This document shows positions 6,016 to 7,083 of a stretch of 7,083 nt of DNA, one piece after another. The first letter of the stretch is position 1. Every line of letters begins with the position of its first letter. The stretch comes from Pseudomonadota bacterium. GTDB taxonomy: Bacteria > Pseudomonadota > Alphaproteobacteria > Rhizobiales > Beijerinckiaceae. The stretch is from positions 1 through 7,083 of the forward strand of contig JAKANG010000067.1 in NCBI GenBank assembly GCA_021812505.1. The letters run 5' to 3'. The notes under the pieces are model-generated. The model saw only the letters and a list, made by a program, of their open reading frames with translations, did no database searches and had not been told where the DNA came from. The position numbers and the translations under genes were made by a program.

Positions 6016-6752
6016 TCCTGTTTCCCGCAATCGATCTCAAGGGTGGGCAATGCGTCCGGCTGGTCCATGGCGACATGGCGCTCGCCACGGTCTTCAATGA
6101 CGATCCCACCGCCCAGGCGCTGACCTTCGAGCGCCAGGGTTTTGAATATCTCCATGTCGTAGATCTCGACGGGGCCTTCGCCGGCAAGCCGATGAACGCC
6201 CAGGCCGTCGAGAAGGTTCTGGCGGCCGTGACAAAAATGCCGGTCCAGCTCGGCGGCGGCATCCGCGACATGCGCACGATCGACGGCTGGCTCGATAAGG
6301 GAATCGCACGGGTCATCATCGGCACGGCCGCCGTGCGCGATCCGGCTCTGGTGCGCGAGGCCGCCCGCCGCCACCCGGGCAAGATCGCCATCGGCGTCGA
6401 CGCCCGCGACGGCCTCGTCGCGGTCGACGGCTGGGCCAAATCCTCCCAGCTGACCGCGGTCGAACTGGGCAAGAGATTCGAGGACGCCGGCGTCGCCGCC
6501 ATCATTTATACCGACATTTCCCGCGACGGCGTGCTGAAGGGCCTGAACATCGAGGCGACGCTCGCTCTGGCGAACAGCCTGGCCATTCCGGTGATTGCAT
6601 CGGGGGGCCTCGCCTCGATCGTCGACATCGAGCGGTTGCTGGAGCCCGACTGCGCGCGGCTCGCCGGGGCCATCACCGGCCGGGCGCTTTACGACGGCCG
6701 GCTCGACCCCGAACAGGCCCTGAAACTCATCAAATCGAAACGCGCCGCCTGA
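6012..6752 (+). CDS. hisA: ProFAR isomerase (phosphoribosylformimino-5-aminoimidazole carboxamide ribotide isomerase)
   Basis: A (beta/alpha)8-barrel of 246 residues, the usual family length (about 240-250), performing the Amadori rearrangement of ProFAR to PRFAR, the substrate of HisH-HisF. Visible motifs: F-P-A-I-D-L-K-G-G (4-12, catalytic D8), V-R-L-V-H-G-D (15-21), V-V-D-L-D-G-A (49-55), L-G-G-G-I-R (80-85, first phosphate-site region), I-G-T-A-A-V (103-108), I-G-V-D-A-R-D-G (127-134, with the second catalytic Asp D130), Y-T-D-I-S-R-D-G (166-173), A-S-G-G-L-A-S (196-202) and [10 protein letters not shown] (220-229). It starts at a GTG overlapping the hisH stop by four bases, with GAGG (6000-6003) eight bases upstream. 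hisF follows after 13 bp. The two halves of the barrel show the known HisA/HisF internal repeat pattern. Confidence 0.97.
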   Translation: MILFPAIDLKGGQCVRLVHGDMALATVFNDDPTAQALTFERQGFEYLHVVDLDGAFAGKPMNAQAVEKVLAAVTKMPVQLGGGIRDMRTIDGWLDKGIARVIIGTAAVRDPALVREAARRHPGKIAIGVDARDGLVAVDGWAKSSQLTAVELGKRFEDAGVAAIIYTDISRDGVLKGLNIEATLALANSLAIPVIASGGLASIVDIERLLEPDCARLAGAITGRALYDGRLDPEQALKLIKSKRAA

Positions 6753-6754
6753 GG

Positions 6755-6765
6755 GGGAGGGTTTC
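6755..6765 (+). promoter_or_regulatory. Strong ribosome binding site supporting a TTG start of hisF
   Basis: GGGAGGG at 6755-6761 ends four bases before TTG at 6766. There is no ATG or GTG between the hisA stop and the conserved coding sequence, and TTG reads directly into [10 protein letters not shown]. The strong Shine-Dalgarno probably compensates for the weak start codon. Confidence 0.75.
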
Positions 6766-7083
6766 TTGCTCAAGACTCGCGTCATTCCCTGTCTCGACGT
6801 CAAGGACGGCCGGGTGGTCAAGGGCGTCAATTTCGTTAATCTGCGCGACGCCGGCGATCCGGTGCAATGCGCCATCGCCTATGACGCCGCCGGCGCCGAC
6901 GAATTGTGCTTTCTCGACATCACCGCCAGCCATGAGGAGCGCAATCTCCTGTTCGACGTGGTGCGCAGGACGGCGGAAGCCTGTTTCATGCCGCTGACCG
7001 TCGGCGGCGGCGTGCGCACGCTCGACGACATCCGCAACCTGCTGCTCGCCGGCGCCGACAAGGCATCGATCATGACCGCCGCC
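6766..7083 (+). CDS. hisF: Imidazoleglycerol-phosphate synthase, cyclase subunit HisF (truncated by window edge)
   Basis: The first 106 codons of the (beta/alpha)8-barrel cyclase, which joins ammonia from HisH to PRFAR and splits it into imidazoleglycerol phosphate and AICAR. The family has about 250-260 residues, so the rest lies beyond the right edge. Visible: [16 protein letters not shown] (5-20, with D11 and K19 present), L-R-D-A-G-D-P-V (26-33), [11 protein letters not shown] (45-55), P-L-T-V-G-G-G-V-R (76-84) and [11 protein letters not shown] (96-106). The start is TTG with a strong ribosome site. Oddity: position 103 is Met where homologues such as the Thermotoga maritima enzyme have Asn in K-V-S-I-N-T-A, an active-site residue; position 100 is Ala for the usual Val. 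Identity is not in doubt. Confidence 0.96.
   Translation, partial: MLKTRVIPCLDVKDGRVVKGVNFVNLRDAGDPVQCAIAYDAAGADELCFLDITASHEERNLLFDVVRRTAEACFMPLTVGGGVRTLDDIRNLLLAGADKASIMTAA

Noticed and set aside
5949..6875. A 308-codon open frame on the minus strand opposite hisH-hisA-hisF
   Set aside because: It spans three well-supported his genes and shows no motif; antisense shadow of GC-rich coding DNA.
1..7083. Mobile elements, CRISPR arrays, tRNA or rRNA genes, riboswitches, defence or toxin-antitoxin genes
   Set aside because: No transposase motifs, terminal repeats, spaced direct repeats or RNA-gene signatures were found; nearly every base belongs to a recognised housekeeping gene or a short gap.

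Overview
This is GC-rich chromosomal DNA carrying housekeeping genes in two divergently transcribed blocks. The likely source is an alphaproteobacterium, probably of the order Hyphomicrobiales. That assignment rests on three inferences: the divergent hslVU / hisB arrangement, a DUF2628 membrane protein embedded between hisB and hisH, and the alphaproteobacterial look of the proteins (for example the short N-terminal propeptide on HslV and the NFU1-like NifU protein). A methylotroph-type family such as Methylocystaceae or Beijerinckiaceae is possible, but I cannot prove it from sequence alone.

Left block, minus strand, read from about 4081 down to 1: hslV (peptidase) - hslU (unfoldase ATPase) - trpS (tryptophanyl-tRNA synthetase) - a NifU-family Fe-S scaffold - tsaB (t6A tRNA modification; cut by the left edge). 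hslV and hslU form the HslUV (ClpYQ) heat-shock protease. A heat-shock-sigma-like promoter can be proposed upstream of hslV, and a separate vegetative-like promoter in front of trpS. The nifU-like gene and tsaB are 40 bp apart and probably co-transcribed.

Right block, plus strand, from about 4273 to the right edge: hisB - DUF2628 membrane protein - hisH - hisA - hisF (cut by the right edge). Spacing is tight: 17 bp, 4 bp, a 4-bp overlap, then 13 bp. This is a histidine-biosynthesis operon. HisB dehydrates imidazoleglycerol phosphate, HisA isomerises ProFAR to PRFAR, and HisH with HisF forms the imidazoleglycerol-phosphate synthase that uses glutamine-derived ammonia. The last three genes use GTG, GTG and TTG starts.

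The blocks diverge from a region of about 190 bp (4082-4272) holding short inverted repeats and the proposed hslVU promoter. No intergenic stretch exceeds 300 bases. I saw no tRNA or rRNA gene, mobile element, CRISPR array or obvious foreign segment.

I do not find a convincing undescribed system. The observations most worth checking are (i) an 8-T run in the DUF2628 gene where loss of one base would fuse it in frame to HisH and gain of one base gives an immediate stop, (ii) a Met in HisF where the family has a nearly invariant active-site Asn, and (iii) the uncharacterised DUF2628 membrane protein inside the his operon.
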